A stretch of 17,084 nucleotides of DNA from CAYSPS01 sp964432975 (GCA_964432975.1 CAYSPS010000021.1:1-17084); one strand, 5' to 3'. Numbered from the stretch's first letter, positions 1 through 8,395 are shown. The notes: generated by a model from the letters alone, not told the origin. Numbers and translations are program-made.

Positions 1-51
1 ATGACATTTTCATGTTGCTGGCGCTATGACATTATCACGTTGCTATGACAA
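1..51. repeat. Degenerate direct-repeat array, possible mobile-element end
   Basis: The 18-mer TGACATTTTCATGTTGCT at 2-19 recurs at 27-44 as TGACATTATCACGTTGCT, with two mismatches. A third, truncated copy (TGACAA) begins at 46. The spacing is 25 and then 19 bases, the first copy being followed by an extra GGCGCT. Repeated short motifs of this kind occur at the ends of some transposable elements, where they bind transposase. No transposase is visible here because the window starts inside the array. The repeat is seen directly; the link to a mobile element is inference. Confidence 0.45.
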
Positions 52-57
52 TAAAAT

Positions 58-85
58 TTGACAAAATTGCAGTTTTTTGTAGTCT
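58..85 (+). promoter_or_regulatory. Candidate promoter for the HAD gene and uvrA
   Basis: A perfect -35 hexamer, TTGACA, lies at 58-63. The best -10 at usable spacing is TAGTCT at 80-85, 16 bases downstream, and it is a weak match. It sits about 50 bases upstream of the ATG at 135, directly after the repeat array. No other good promoter is visible before uvrA, so this one may drive both genes. Confidence 0.35.
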
Positions 86-134
86 TAAAGAGACTTAAGA
101 AATTCTAATTTTCGAGTTCTTACATAAGGACAAA

Positions 135-1028
135 ATGGTGGTTACTCAGAGGTTTTTTGTTACAATTTTTGCATGTCTATTTTTTGCACGTAATTATGCC
201 GATGTTGTTATTTGGGATCTTGGCGGCGTGCTTGCCGACCAGCGCCATAAAATGAAGCATCGCGTTGTCAAAGCTGTTGGTATAGCTCCGCTTGCTGTCA
301 ACTTTCTTTCATTTAAAATACGACACCCGTTCACAGATTTTGGCGCTCATTGTCAAAATGATTATCTTGACACACTCCGCGCTATTCCATACAAAGCGCG
401 TTTAAAAGAAATTTGTTATTCAGACGATGGCGTCACCCCGTTGCCGCCATTGATGATCGACTGGCTTGCTGGTAAAATTTACCCAGAAAATATTAAGACC
501 TTGTGTCATCAATGGATTCAAGACACACCACAATACTTTAAGGAAGAAAGCACAAAAAATTTGTCCCTTACAACTATCGACAATACCTTTGATCCACAGT
601 GTTTTATAAATGCAACCGAATTAATTGAGCCAAGTATTCGTTTGTTGCACGCTTGTGCTATGCAAAGAAATCCCGATGGCAGTCGTAAAAATGTGTGTAT
701 GATTTGCTCAAACTGGGATCCATACTCGTTTGAAATTCTCCAGAAAAATTTTCCACAAATTTTTAATTTTATCGACAAAGATGGCATTGTTGTTTCTGGC
801 TTTGAGGGGACGGTAAAACCAAATGATGCCATTTTTGATCGTTGCGTACACATCATAGAAAAATATTATCCAAACCAAAAAGGCAAACCGATCTGTTTTA
901 TTGATGACCAAAAAATAAACCGAACCGGCGCAAAACGTGCATTTAAAAAACACGGAATCACAATACATTGTGTACATCCGCGCAAGGCACGCGGACTTCT
1001 CAGACGTGTTGGTACTGTTAGTACATAA
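135..1028 (+). CDS. Exported HAD-superfamily hydrolase (subfamily IA-like)
   Basis: This is a 297-residue predicted phosphatase of the haloacid dehalogenase superfamily. All four HAD motifs are present. Motif I is WDLGGV with nucleophile D28, motif II is CSNWD with S192, motif III is K228 in TVKPN, and motif IV is FIDD with D257/D258. The Gly two residues after the nucleophile is normal for the YihX-like branch (DLGxV). Residues 1-23 form a hydrophobic stretch preceded by an Arg, read as a signal peptide, with possible cleavage after NYA; the HAD core begins immediately afterwards. The protein is therefore probably periplasmic or secreted, unlike most HAD phosphatases. AAGGA at 126-130 is a close ribosome-binding site for the ATG. 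The substrate cannot be told. The uvrA start follows 34 bases downstream with no terminator, so the two are likely co-transcribed. Confidence 0.85.
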   Translation: MVVTQRFFVTIFACLFFARNYADVVIWDLGGVLADQRHKMKHRVVKAVGIAPLAVNFLSFKIRHPFTDFGAHCQNDYLDTLRAIPYKARLKEICYSDDGVTPLPPLMIDWLAGKIYPENIKTLCHQWIQDTPQYFKEESTKNLSLTTIDNTFDPQCFINATELIEPSIRLLHACAMQRNPDGSRKNVCMICSNWDPYSFEILQKNFPQIFNFIDKDGIVVSGFEGTVKPNDAIFDRCVHIIEKYYPNQKGKPICFIDDQKINRTGAKRAFKKHGITIHCVHPRKARGLLRRVGTVST

Positions 1029-1062
1029 AACTTAAATTTATAAAACCAATTTTTAAAGTATC

Positions 1063-3645
1063 GTGTCAAAAAAAACCAAACCTGTTATTTCTGTTGTTGG
1101 TGCGCGTGAACACAATTTAAAAAACATTGCTGTTGATATCCCAAAAAACACGCTTACCGTTATCACCGGTCCCTCTGGATCTGGCAAAAGCACGCTTGCG
1201 CTTGATATCCTCTACACGGAAGGCAAGCGTCGCTACACCGAATCACTCTCAACATACGCACGACAATTTTTGGGTGTTGCCAAAAAACCAGACGTTGACC
1301 AAATCAACGGCCTATGCCCAGCTATTGCTATCGAGCAAAAAACTGTAGGCGCAAATCCGCGCTCAACGGTTGGCACAATCACTGAGATCTATGATTACCT
1401 GCGCGTACTTTTTGCACGCATTGGCAAGCCACACTGCCCAACATGTAAAAAAACAATCAATCAAGAATCGCCAGAACGTATTTGTTCACTCATATACAAA
1501 CAATATGCCAATCAAGAAATTACCATGAGCGCACCGCTTGTGCATGAAAAAAAGGGCGAATTTTCACATCTTCTTGAGCAACATTTCAAAAATGGTCTTT
1601 ATCGCTTTATCATCGATGGCAGACTCTATCGCTTTCGCTCACTTGAAGAAATTCAGCAACTTAGACTCAAAAAGACTTATAAGCACGCGATTGATATTAT
1701 TTTGGACGTTCTTATACCAACAGAACAAGAACTCACGCGCATACAAGAAGCAATAGAAAAATCATTTCAAATTGCACACAGTCGCGTAAAAATAAGTACA
1801 TCCAAAGAAACACAACAATTTTCCAGCGAACGCATGTGTATTACATGTGCACAATCTTTTCCTGAGCTTGAGCCACGACTTTTTTCATTTAATTCACCTA
1901 TCGGCGCATGCCCAGGGTGCGCTGGAATCGGCATTGTGCACGAATGGCCATGGAAATCTGGCGACCCCAATGCCTGGAAAGCAGAATATCCCGAATTTTT
2001 TAGCCGCTATGCCACAATTAAAAATTGTTCAGCTTGCAATGGCAAACGTTTGAATGAATACGCGCTCGCCGTCACGGTTGCAAATAAAACTATTGATGAT
2101 ATTGTACAGATGTCGATCGAACATGCATTAGCTTTTTTTAAAAAAATTTCTCTTGATGAACACGAGCGCACCATAGCACATGCGATTATCAAAGAACTCG
2201 TGAATCGGCTCACATTTTTATACAACGTAGGGCTCCCCTATTTAACCCTTGCACGCACCGCGCGCACGTTGTCGGGCGGTGAAGGACAACGCATTCGCCT
2301 AGCAACACAAATTGGCTCCGCTCTTTCTGGCGTGCTTTATATTTTAGATGAACCAAGTATTGGTTTGCACCAACGTGATAACGCACGACTTATTAAAACG
2401 CTCAAATCATTGCGCGATCAGGGCAACACGGTTATTGTTGTCGAACACGATTTAGATACAATTCGTTCTGCCGATCACGTCATTGACATGGGACCAGCGG
2501 CCGGTATTCATGGTGGCACTATCACTGCAACAGGCACACCCAAAAAGCTTGCACACACCGCGCATTCGCTTACTGGTGCATTTCTATCAGGCAAAAAATT
2601 TATCGCGCGCGAACACGAAGTGCGTGCACCACGTTGTTTTATGGCTGTGCATCAACTTACCAAAAACAATCTTAAAGAATCATCGGTCAAATTTCCGCTT
2701 GGCGTACTTTGTGGCGTTTCAGGGGTTTCTGGATCTGGCAAGAGTAGTTTGGTCATGCAGGAACTTACACCGGCGCTTGAACGGCAATTCAAAAAACCAT
2801 ACAACAGCAAGACGCGCACCTATTATCAAGGTGGCAGCGAAAGTTATATCGAAGGCGCACAGTCGTTAGCAGCACTCGTTGTTATTGACCAAACACCAAT
2901 TGGACGCACTCCGCGTTCAAATCCGGCCACCTATTTGGGAATTTTTGATGATATTCGTCAACTGTTTGCACAATTGCCCGAAAGTAATGCACGTGGATAT
3001 GGTGTCGGACGCTTTAGTTTTAATGTTGCAGAGGGCCGTTGTTTTGAATGCCGTGGCGATGGAGAAATTACTCTTAATATGCATTTCTTGCCTGAAGTAA
3101 CCGTTGCCTGCAAATCATGCCATGGCATGAGATACAACAAACAAACATTAGAAATTCTATATAAAGGCAAAAATATTTATCAAATTTTACAAATGACCGC
3201 ATTCGAAGCACGTGAATTTTTTAGCGCCCACAACAGCATTCGTTCACGCTTGCAACTTTTATGCGATGTGGGACTTGACTACATCACGCTCGGCCAACCA
3301 GCAACCACGCTTTCTGGTGGCGAAGCACAACGAGTTAAACTTGTGCGTGAATTGGCAAAACGCGGCGCCAATACGCTCTATATTCTTGATGAGCCCACTA
3401 CAGGACTGCATTGCGCTGACATTCAAAAATTACTCATCGTACTCAATCGACTCGTTGACAAAGGCAACAGTGTCATCGTTATTGAACATAATTTAGACAT
3501 TCTCAAAACGGTAGACTATCTCATCGACCTAGGCCCTGAAGGAGGCGATCGTGGCGGCCATGTTATTGCTCATGGCACGCCAGCTCACGTAAGCACTTGC
3601 GAACACAGTCATACAGGGCAGTTTCTCAGGCAATATTTTTCTTAA
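1063..3645 (+). CDS. uvrA: UvrABC excinuclease subunit A, short form
   Basis: UvrA is the damage-recognition ATPase of nucleotide excision repair, acting as a dimer with UvrB in the cytoplasm. Both ABC modules are complete. Module one has Walker A GPSGSGKST (36-44), signature LSGGE (403-407) and Walker B ending LDEPS (428-432). Module two has GVSGSGKSS (554-562), LSGGE (750-754) and LDEPT (775-779). Zinc ligands C259/C262/C283/C286 and C660/C663/C683/C686 are present. A CPTC pair at 125-128 lies in the UvrB-binding region, and CSAC lies at 322-325. At 860 residues it is about 80 shorter than the usual 940. The loss falls between the first zinc finger and CSAC (residues about 290-320), where only about 35 residues replace more than 100 in the E. 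coli protein. The start is GTG with a poor ribosome-binding site. The gene ends 7 bases from the convergent gene. Confidence 0.97.
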   Translation: MSKKTKPVISVVGAREHNLKNIAVDIPKNTLTVITGPSGSGKSTLALDILYTEGKRRYTESLSTYARQFLGVAKKPDVDQINGLCPAIAIEQKTVGANPRSTVGTITEIYDYLRVLFARIGKPHCPTCKKTINQESPERICSLIYKQYANQEITMSAPLVHEKKGEFSHLLEQHFKNGLYRFIIDGRLYRFRSLEEIQQLRLKKTYKHAIDIILDVLIPTEQELTRIQEAIEKSFQIAHSRVKISTSKETQQFSSERMCITCAQSFPELEPRLFSFNSPIGACPGCAGIGIVHEWPWKSGDPNAWKAEYPEFFSRYATIKNCSACNGKRLNEYALAVTVANKTIDDIVQMSIEHALAFFKKISLDEHERTIAHAIIKELVNRLTFLYNVGLPYLTLARTARTLSGGEGQRIRLATQIGSALSGVLYILDEPSIGLHQRDNARLIKTLKSLRDQGNTVIVVEHDLDTIRSADHVIDMGPAAGIHGGTITATGTPKKLAHTAHSLTGAFLSGKKFIAREHEVRAPRCFMAVHQLTKNNLKESSVKFPLGVLCGVSGVSGSGKSSLVMQELTPALERQFKKPYNSKTRTYYQGGSESYIEGAQSLAALVVIDQTPIGRTPRSNPATYLGIFDDIRQLFAQLPESNARGYGVGRFSFNVAEGRCFECRGDGEITLNMHFLPEVTVACKSCHGMRYNKQTLEILYKGKNIYQILQMTAFEAREFFSAHNSIRSRLQLLCDVGLDYITLGQPATTLSGGEAQRVKLVRELAKRGANTLYILDEPTTGLHCADIQKLLIVLNRLVDKGNSVIVIEHNLDILKTVDYLIDLGPEGGDRGGHVIAHGTPAHVSTCEHSHTGQFLRQYFS

Positions 3646-3652
3646 GTTAAGT

Positions 3653-4669
3653 TTATGGCCGTGGTCGCAAAACTGCTTCTGAAATAATCCCTTTTTGGTG
3701 TGCATTTGCTTTAATTGCACCCTCAACCAAGGCTTCTTTGAGATATTCTATTTTTGTTTTTAGGCAAACTTCTTGTTCCGTAAGAGCATCTAGATAGTCA
3801 ACGCCCTTACGAATTTCTTCACCAGCTTTTTGATAAAATTCAAGTGGCAAATCAGAACCCCACAGCGACAAAAAGGTAACAAAGCGTGTCGTCAACGTCC
3901 ATTGGCAATCATCAAGGGCATCAGCATCAGGTATGATCCCCTTCTTGTGCAACGCCATCAAGCCACGACCAATCTGCGTAAATGACCCCCAAACATCAGT
4001 TTGAACACTCCACATCGCCTTAGACAAACACAGATCAACAAATTTGGTAACGCATGCGCAAATCTGCATACGCGAGACATTATCGGCATAATAATTACCA
4101 CATACAATTTTTTCTGCCAGCTGATCTAAGAATGAATCGGGATCTTTTTTAAGTTGATCAAAGCCTTGCTCAAGTTCGGTGCGCACCAATTTTTTGATGT
4201 GCATTTTTTTGTGTACATCAGGCCCAAGGTCCTTTTCTAGCAAATCGGGTAATTTTTGTAAAAAGCTCTGAAGCGCGGGCGCAACGACGATTGAAATTGC
4301 TTTAAATTTTTTATCAAACAAACGAAAAACTGCTTTGGTATAAAGACGATTTTGTTTAGTTTGTATGCCATGCTCCAAAAACTCACTCATATGTTTAAAT
4401 GGCTTGTAAGGAAGCACGTCTTCAACATAGCGACGACAACTATAAATATGTTTGAAGTAGCATGTTAATCCAGATGGCGTAAACACAACGGCTCGCTGCA
4501 ATTCATGCAACGTTGGCTCATACTGGCCGTTGCGATCGAGGGTGATAATTTCATGATCGGGAATACCAGCAACCGCTTTTGAAAGCATACTGGTGCTTGA
4601 TGGGCCAGAACCATTGATTAATTGCGCAAAAAGAGTTAGAACAAACAGGAGCATGATGCGCATATTCAT
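3653..4669 (-). CDS. Exported protein of unknown function (338 aa)
   Basis: I do not recognise a family. The reading frame is open up to 4699, but the ATG at 4669 is the better start: GGAGG (4675-4679) lies 5 bases upstream, and it puts the signal peptide at the N-terminus. The first 20 residues (MNMRIMLLFVLTLFAQLING) are a short basic start plus a hydrophobic core, so the protein is probably exported. The rest is soluble and mostly helical in composition, with several cysteines (such as in the CACV stretch) and no transmembrane segment or recognisable catalytic motif. It is convergent with uvrA (7-base gap) and divergent from gspF. Its position beside the secretion cassette makes it a conceivable secretion substrate, but that is only proximity. 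Confidence 0.75.
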   Translation of the reverse strand: MNMRIMLLFVLTLFAQLINGSGPSSTSMLSKAVAGIPDHEIITLDRNGQYEPTLHELQRAVVFTPSGLTCYFKHIYSCRRYVEDVLPYKPFKHMSEFLEHGIQTKQNRLYTKAVFRLFDKKFKAISIVVAPALQSFLQKLPDLLEKDLGPDVHKKMHIKKLVRTELEQGFDQLKKDPDSFLDQLAEKIVCGNYYADNVSRMQICACVTKFVDLCLSKAMWSVQTDVWGSFTQIGRGLMALHKKGIIPDADALDDCQWTLTTRFVTFLSLWGSDLPLEFYQKAGEEIRKGVDYLDALTEQEVCLKTKIEYLKEALVEGAIKANAHQKGIISEAVLRPRP

Positions 4670-4708
4670 ATGTTCCTCCGTGTTTTTTGTGTGAGACATA
4701 TTTTTTCG

Positions 4709-4736
4709 ATCCTACCGCGTCAGAAAATATTGTAAA
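4709..4736 (-). promoter_or_regulatory. Candidate promoter for the exported orphan gene
   Basis: On the minus strand TTTACA (4731-4736) is followed after 16 bases by TAGGAT (4709-4714). The predicted transcript would start near 4702, which leaves room for the GGAGG site and the ATG at 4669 but not for a leader upstream of 4699. That agrees with the chosen start. The -35 overlaps the gspF ribosome-binding site on the other strand. Confidence 0.35.
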
Positions 4737-4740
4737 GGAG
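4735..4740 (+). promoter_or_regulatory. gspF ribosome-binding site
   Basis: AAGGAG lies 8 bases upstream of the GTG at 4749 and supports that non-ATG start. I could not identify a convincing promoter for the secretion operon in the short divergent gap. Confidence 0.7.
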
Positions 4741-4748
4741 ATTACCAC

Positions 4749-5969
4749 GTGGCGCTTTACACATACCATGCATTATCCAAGGCTGGCAAGCGGCTCACGG
4801 GGCAACTTGATGCACCTACCGAACAAGCGGTAAAAGAACAACTTATTAAACAAGGATTATACCCAATTCGTATTGAAGCCGCCACAACAGGCGCTGGACG
4901 CACTTGGCGTGAAATCTTTCTTGAAGACAAAATAAAACCAAAAGATGTCATATTTTTCACCAAGCAACTTGCCATACTATTGCGCTCAGGAATTCCTCTG
5001 GTACAAGCGCTTGAATTGCTCGGCGAACAATTTGAAGGCCGCATGCGCCGCGTCATCATCGCGCTCAAAGACGGCATAAAAGAAGGTGGTTCACTTGCGC
5101 AAGGCATGAGCAATTATCCAAACGTATTTGAAAATCTCTATGTGCAACTTGTACGCGCTGGTGAAGCAAGCGGTAAACTTGAAATCATTTTGGACCGACT
5201 CACAAATTATTTGGAGCGACGACTTGAAACACGTCAACGCGTAACAGCGGCATTGCGCCAACCCATTATTCAGCTCGTGCTTGTTGCACTTATTACCGTA
5301 TTTTTACTTACCAATGTTGTACCGCGCATTTCAGCACTTTTTAAAAAGCTTAAGGGTGATTTGCCAACACCAACCGTTATCTTGATTAGCTTATCAAATG
5401 CAATACGATCATATTATTTGATTATTGCCATTGTACTTGTTGGAATTTTTGTCGCATACAAAGCATGGCACAAAACGCCACGCGGTAAAATGACTATAGA
5501 TGCACTCAAACTACGTTTGCCTATTGTTGGATATTTTGCACGCACCAGTGCCGTTGTGCAGTTTAGCAGCACGCTTGGAATGCTTCTTGAAGGTGGTGTA
5601 AATTTAGCCGAATCACTCGATATCGTTTGCAGCATTGTTGACAATCAAGTTCTTGCAAATACACTACGTGAAGCACGTGAGAAAATTGTTAAAGAAGGCA
5701 AAATTGCGCAATTTTTAAAACAAACAAAAATTTTCCCGCCAATGGCAATGTATCTGATCAAAACCGGCGAAGAAAGTGGCCAACTTGATCAAATGCTTAT
5801 TGTGGTTGCAAAAAATTATGAAACTGAACTTAACGAATTTACTGCAACACTAGCAGAACAACTTAACCCACTTATGCTCTTTGTTATGGTTGGCGTCGTT
5901 GGTTTTATCATTTTCGCTATTGCAATGCCAATTATGCGTTTGACACAGGTAAGCATGCAAAACATGTAA
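4749..5969 (+). CDS. gspF: Type II secretion inner-membrane platform protein GspF
   Basis: GspF (PilC family) is the polytopic inner-membrane protein on which the pseudopilus is assembled, coupled to the GspE ATPase. The 406 residues match the family's usual length. Two homologous cytoplasmic repeats carry the conserved GEASGKL (138-144) and GEESGQL (340-346) motifs. Three hydrophobic segments lie near 172-192, 223-238 and 375-395, the usual topology. The N-terminal YTYHALSKAGKRLTG stretch is also typical. The start is GTG with a strong ribosome-binding site. It is first in a gspFGHIJK-mlaD unit. A type IV pilus PilC would look similar, but the downstream G-H-I-J-K order points to type II secretion. 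Confidence 0.95.
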   Translation: MALYTYHALSKAGKRLTGQLDAPTEQAVKEQLIKQGLYPIRIEAATTGAGRTWREIFLEDKIKPKDVIFFTKQLAILLRSGIPLVQALELLGEQFEGRMRRVIIALKDGIKEGGSLAQGMSNYPNVFENLYVQLVRAGEASGKLEIILDRLTNYLERRLETRQRVTAALRQPIIQLVLVALITVFLLTNVVPRISALFKKLKGDLPTPTVILISLSNAIRSYYLIIAIVLVGIFVAYKAWHKTPRGKMTIDALKLRLPIVGYFARTSAVVQFSSTLGMLLEGGVNLAESLDIVCSIVDNQVLANTLREAREKIVKEGKIAQFLKQTKIFPPMAMYLIKTGEESGQLDQMLIVVAKNYETELNEFTATLAEQLNPLMLFVMVGVVGFIIFAIAMPIMRLTQVSMQNM

Positions 5970-5998
5970 TTTGAGATAATAAAACCGAAAGGATCCTT

Positions 5999-6424
5999 AT
6001 GACTGCAGCTAAATCTCCTGGTTTTTCATTGCTGGAAATTATTATTGCCATCACTATTATGGCATTGCTTGCTGTTACTCTCGGACCAACACTCATGAAC
6101 GTGCTCGGTCGCAGCAAAGATAAAAAGGTCGACATGGAGCTGCGAGCCCTCAAAAATGCCGTTGAACAATACTATGCAGACACCAATCAGTTTCCGCAAC
6201 GCCTTGAAGATTTGTATCAAAAACCAATCAATCAAGAAGCTGCTAAAAAATGGCGTCGCCCATATTTTGATGTTGAAACAGCTAATATAAAAGATGGTAA
6301 AGTCTGCGATCCATGGGATCAACCATATCAATATCGACAAACCAAGGGTGCCAAACATCAATTTGAACTCTATTCAACTGGAGATCCAGAAAACCCTGGA
6401 AGGTTTGATGCCTGGCGCAGCTAA
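5999..6424 (+). CDS. gspG: Major pseudopilin GspG
   Basis: GspG is the main subunit of the periplasmic pseudopilus that drives type II secretion. It has a class III leader: prepilin peptidase would cut after G8 (SPG|FSLLE), leaving N-terminal Phe and the conserved Glu at +5 (E13), followed by a hydrophobic helix to about residue 30. The soluble domain has the GspG hallmark DPWDQPYQYR (104-113) and a C-terminal GDP-N-PG-D stretch (128-137) where the family binds calcium. The length of 141 residues is normal. AAGGATCC upstream of the ATG serves as ribosome-binding site. It lies 29 bases after gspF and 5 bases before gspH. Confidence 0.95.
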   Translation: MTAAKSPGFSLLEIIIAITIMALLAVTLGPTLMNVLGRSKDKKVDMELRALKNAVEQYYADTNQFPQRLEDLYQKPINQEAAKKWRRPYFDVETANIKDGKVCDPWDQPYQYRQTKGAKHQFELYSTGDPENPGRFDAWRS

Positions 6425-6429
6425 TAGCC

Positions 6430-6988
6430 ATGCTTATGAATTCGCGCTCACATGGTTTTTCGTTGCTTGAAATTATTATAGCCATTGCAATTATGGGCCT
6501 CATGGCTGTCATGATTGTGCCGCAATTTGGCAACAAAGGTAAATCACAAGAACAGCTGTTTGTGTCACAGTTTAATAAACTCATGCAAACAGCATGGCAA
6601 CAAGCCGTTATCAACGCACGAATTCATAAAGTGCTCATTAATTTTAAAGAACGAATAATTGTTCTTCAAGAACAAAAAACCGGCGCATCCGCGAGCACAC
6701 CCGCTTCGTTTGCGCCGGTAATCGGTATTGTGAGCGANNNNNNNNNNCATTCCGGCGTCATTTATTTTTGTAAACTGTTTTATTGATGGTAAAGACGTCA
6801 TGCGCGCAACAAGCAAACGGGAAAACGCTTGGTTTTTCATCGCACCTGACGGTACAACACAGCCGGTTGTTATAAACATAAAAAACGTTTCAGAAGACCA
6901 AGCGCAAGCGCAAACCCCTACATTTGGTATGGTACTAAATCCTTTTAGCGCACAATTTGAGTATTATGATACGGCACAACAACCATAA
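6430..6988 (+). CDS. gspH: Minor pseudopilin GspH, interrupted by an assembly gap
   Basis: This is the second pseudopilin of the cassette, with leader SRSHG|FSLLE (cut after G9), Glu at +5 and a hydrophobic helix. GspH is placed at the pseudopilus tip. A run of 10 N at 6738-6747 cuts the gene. Before the gap the frame reads to ...APVIGIVS. After it the sequence resumes in a different frame from codon 6749 (IPASFIFVNCFIDGKD) and ends with ...EYYDTAQQP at 6988. The phase requires a gap length divisible by three, so the 10 N are a placeholder rather than a true length. The two halves together are about 185 residues, a normal GspH size. There is no clear ribosome-binding site; translation is probably coupled to gspG. 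A second ATG at 6436 is possible. The H assignment rests on gene order and size. Confidence 0.8.
6679..6719 (+). repeat. Perfect 9-bp inverted repeat inside gspH
   Basis: ACCGGCGCA at 6679-6687 is exactly complemented by TGCGCCGGT at 6711-6719, enclosing a 23-base loop. The GC-rich stem stands out against the local composition and lies 18 bases before the N run. It could be a chance coding-sequence hairpin or the structure that stopped the assembly. Confidence 0.6.
6738..6747. other. Assembly gap (10 N) in gspH
   Basis: Ten unknown bases. The reading frames on the two sides are out of phase by the stated length, so the number of N is arbitrary. Confidence 0.95.
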
Positions 6989-7415
6989 TTCTGGGTTCGC
7001 TCTTCTTGAAGTACTCATGGCCACTGCCATGATGGGACTCGTGCTAACCGCTATTTTTGGTTTGCAAAGTATCATTATTGAACGTGACTCCTATCATGCG
7101 CAACGACTTGAACGGATGTTTTTAATTACCAATGTGCTTGCCGATCCACAAAGTGCAAAACCAATTAAAGAAAAGGGCCTTGATAAAAAGTTACAAGAAG
7201 CACAAGAAAAAATAAAACTTTCCTATGACGTACAAGAACCGCCCACCGTCGTAACATTTGAGCGAGCACCGCTGAAAAATAAAAGATTTGAAGCATTCAA
7301 AAATATACAGCAAATTACCTGCTCATTTTCTTGGCAAGGTATGTATGGTCAAGAAAAAGATCAATTAGTTGCCCTTTTTTTTAAACTACCCGAACAAAAA
7401 CAAGGTGCTTCATGA
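6966..7415 (+). CDS. gspI: Minor pseudopilin GspI
   Basis: This is a pseudopilin of the GspI type, part of the I-J-K tip complex. The leader is MIRHNNHNSG|FALLE, cut after G10, with Glu at +5 and a hydrophobic helix to about residue 35. I chose the ATG at 6966; the frame also allows TTG at 6957. Neither has a good ribosome-binding site, and the start lies inside the end of gspH (23-base overlap), which suggests translational coupling. The mature part is rich in Lys and Gln. It has no special motif, so the I label rests on order and on the size of about 149 residues. The stop overlaps the gspJ start (ATGA). Confidence 0.85.
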   Translation: MIRHNNHNSGFALLEVLMATAMMGLVLTAIFGLQSIIIERDSYHAQRLERMFLITNVLADPQSAKPIKEKGLDKKLQEAQEKIKLSYDVQEPPTVVTFERAPLKNKRFEAFKNIQQITCSFSWQGMYGQEKDQLVALFFKLPEQKQGAS

Positions 7416-8395
7416 AAACCCCCGGGTTTGGGTTGCTTGAGTTACTTATCGCAATTGCTATCTCAAGTTTTATTGCGCTCATTTTATTTCAAGCTTTTAA
7501 CCAATCAACACGTACACTCAATATCACTGATGGTATAAGCACGACATATATTAATATTATCAGCTGTTATCATCGCCTTGAAAATGATATCAGTGGCGCA
7601 TTCGTACCACCTATGGGTGACCCAGTGCGCGCAGTACTCAAAGAACAAAAACAAGAAATACAAACACCTACCAAAAAACAACCGGAACAGCAAAAATCAG
7701 AAAAAGAAAAATCTGACACATCAGTGAAAAATGTTTTTGTCTACGAACAAGATGGCAATCACCTTAAATTGCTCACATTTGTTACTCGTAATCGTTTGCT
7801 ATCTGCAACATCAACAAATCCGTGCATTTTACGCGTTATTTACACATTAAAACCTGATCCAGAAAAAAATACCGAGTTTATGCTCATGCGCGCTGAATCA
7901 TCTCAGCTCAGTTTTGATTCTGTACGCGAACTTGATCAGGGAAAAACACGCTTTTATCCACTTCTACGCCACATTAAAAGGTGTACCTGCGAACTTAAAG
8001 CGCTTGATGTCAAAAAAGTAAAGGAGGAACAAGCACGCAAAAAACAAACAGAACAAAGCGGAAAAAAAGAGCCTGAGACACCGTTTAACATGCCACCAAC
8101 AGTAACATATAAACAGTGGCCACCAGAAAAATCAGCCATTAAAAAAGATGAAACTGAGCCAGGAGTTTTCCCACTGTTTATCAAAATAATAATAACCTAT
8201 CACGATGTGTATCGTGATCTTGATGTTAATGTAACATTTGTCAGCGCCCCGCAAGGAAAACAATCAACAAGTACACACCCGCCGAAAGTCCCACTTATTA
8301 CGTTCACTACAACACAAGAAAAATCGAGCCAAAACACACCAGCTCAAACTTCAACACAAGAATCAACAGATCGTAAACAAACGGTGTCAGCATGA
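7412..8395 (+). CDS. gspJ: Minor pseudopilin GspJ, enlarged
   Basis: The leader is MKTPG|FGLLE with Glu at +5 (E10), followed by a hydrophobic helix to about residue 28. GspJ binds GspI and GspK at the pseudopilus tip. The protein has 327 residues, against about 200 in classical GspJ. The extra length is low-complexity sequence rich in Lys, Gln, Glu, Pro and Thr near residues 78-105, 200-225 and 280-327. These look like disordered inserts and a tail around a folded core (about 108-200 and 228-280). It is coupled by ATGA overlaps to gspI upstream and gspK downstream. The type is inferred from position; no conserved J-specific motif is visible. Confidence 0.85.
   Translation: MKTPGFGLLELLIAIAISSFIALILFQAFNQSTRTLNITDGISTTYINIISCYHRLENDISGAFVPPMGDPVRAVLKEQKQEIQTPTKKQPEQQKSEKEKSDTSVKNVFVYEQDGNHLKLLTFVTRNRLLSATSTNPCILRVIYTLKPDPEKNTEFMLMRAESSQLSFDSVRELDQGKTRFYPLLRHIKRCTCELKALDVKKVKEEQARKKQTEQSGKKEPETPFNMPPTVTYKQWPPEKSAIKKDETEPGVFPLFIKIIITYHDVYRDLDVNVTFVSAPQGKQSTSTHPPKVPLITFTTTQEKSSQNTPAQTSTQESTDRKQTVSA

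Noticed and set aside
3641..3660. Possible terminator between uvrA and the convergent gene
   Set aside because: Only a short AT-rich near-palindrome (cttaagttaag) is present, with no GC stem or U-run.
4670..4699. Ten-codon upstream extension of the exported orphan gene
   Set aside because: It would bury the signal peptide behind a polar leader, and GGAGG lies inside the extension, positioned for the ATG at 4669.
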